Source of the DNA: Fusobacteriales bacterium
GTDB taxonomy: Bacteria; Fusobacteriota; Fusobacteriia; Fusobacteriales; Leptotrichiaceae
Reading direction: 5' to 3'
DNA: 5,990 bases
Assembly: GCA_031285605.1 (NCBI GenBank)
Contig: JAITVW010000274.1
Span: 1-5,990 of the forward strand
This document shows positions 5,806 to 5,990 of the stretch, piece by piece. A program made the position numbers and the translations under genes. Under the pieces are notes generated by a model. It was given only the letters and a program-made list of their open reading frames with translations, was not told the origin of the DNA and searched no databases. Within the stretch, counting starts at the first letter, position 1; each line of letters begins with the position of its first letter.

Positions 5806-5990
5806 ATGATTATGAATATTGCAAAAGAAACAAATGTTGAAACAGGAAAAGAGGAAGCAGGATATATTCTGGAGATGGAAAATATACGAAAGGAATTTTT
5901 AGGTGGTAAGGTAATAGCGAACGAAGATATAACGCTGAAGGTAAAAAAGGGAGAAATCCATGCAATAGTGGGTGAAAACGGAGCCGGGAA
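5806..5990 (+). CDS. ABC transporter ATP-binding protein, sugar/nucleoside type, N-terminus (cut by window edge)
   Basis: Sixty-one complete codons are visible from ATG 5806. After a charged leader come [15 protein letters not shown] and a first strand region, then [18 protein letters not shown], which runs off the edge within the Walker A motif (GENGAGKS/T in the family). This opening is typical of the double-domain ATPases of simple-sugar and nucleoside importers (RbsA/MglA and YufO/NupO types, about 500 residues). The segment [18 protein letters not shown] is closer to my memory of the nucleoside (BmpA-linked) branch than to the ribose branch, where KALDxVSL is usual; that is only a lean. 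The start is uncertain: in-frame ATGs lie at 5746, 5806, 5812 and 5875. The site GGAAAGGA favours 5806, while 5875 would remove part of the usual first strand and 5746 would overlap the preceding gene by 17 bases. There is no terminator between it and the exported-protein gene. In E. coli-type systems permease and binding-protein genes usually follow, but they are outside the window. Confidence 0.85.
   Translation, partial: MIMNIAKETNVETGKEEAGYILEMENIRKEFLGGKVIANEDITLKVKKGEIHAIVGENGAG

Noticed and set aside
5762..5809. A 15-codon ORF starting at the ATG that overlaps the stop of the exported-protein gene.
   Set aside because: It has no ribosome binding site at proper spacing, is very short, and ends at the start of the ATPase gene. 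The ATPase frame explains the region better.
1..5990. CRISPR arrays, tRNA/rRNA genes, insertion-sequence ends, riboswitch-like leaders.
   Set aside because: I found no regularly spaced repeats, no cloverleaf-like or conserved rRNA stretches, no flanking inverted repeats with transposase, and no leader long enough for a riboswitch before rapZ or the DUF1439 gene.

Overview
The window is AT-rich bacterial chromosome with purine-rich coding strands, many ATA, AGA and AAA codons and clear Shine-Dalgarno sites. Codon use, a rapZ-uvrC gene pair and a periplasmic-type DUF1439 protein together suggest a low-GC diderm. The Fusobacteriota (Sebaldella/Leptotrichia type) are my best guess. This is an inference from style and gene content; there is no rRNA or other marker to settle it.

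Layout. (1) 1-711, plus strand: the C-terminal half of a MATE-family multidrug/organic-cation antiporter whose start lies off the left edge. (2) 712-1425: about 700 bases without an intact gene. It holds a headless remnant of a YjdF/DUF2992-family gene on the minus strand (1053-1304), a candidate terminator hairpin at 928-964, and a clear terminator at 1382-1417. (3) 1426-1926, minus strand: a small membrane-anchored DUF1439 (YceB-like) protein. (4) 1930-2073: a divergent promoter region with an extended -10 promoter for the DUF1439 gene and two overlapping sigma70-type promoters facing right. (5) 2074-5762, plus strand: a tight operon of rapZ (P-loop nucleotide-binding protein, RapZ/YvcJ family), uvrC (excinuclease subunit C, overlapping rapZ by ATGA) and an exported protein I cannot assign. 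(6) From about 5806 to the right edge: the N-terminus of a sugar/nucleoside-type ABC transporter ATPase that follows the exported protein with no visible terminator, so it may belong to the same transcription unit.

How the genes relate. UvrC makes the dual incisions of nucleotide-excision repair, and all expected catalytic and Fe-S-ligand residues are present. RapZ is a nucleotide-binding regulator, and its translational coupling to uvrC is more a conserved-layout curiosity than a known pathway link. The exported protein and the ABC ATPase point to envelope or uptake functions and do not obviously belong with DNA repair. I see no tRNA, rRNA, CRISPR, insertion sequence or phage feature. Most of the window is ordinary housekeeping DNA. 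The least explained parts are the exported protein at 4734-5762 and the decayed stretch 712-1304.
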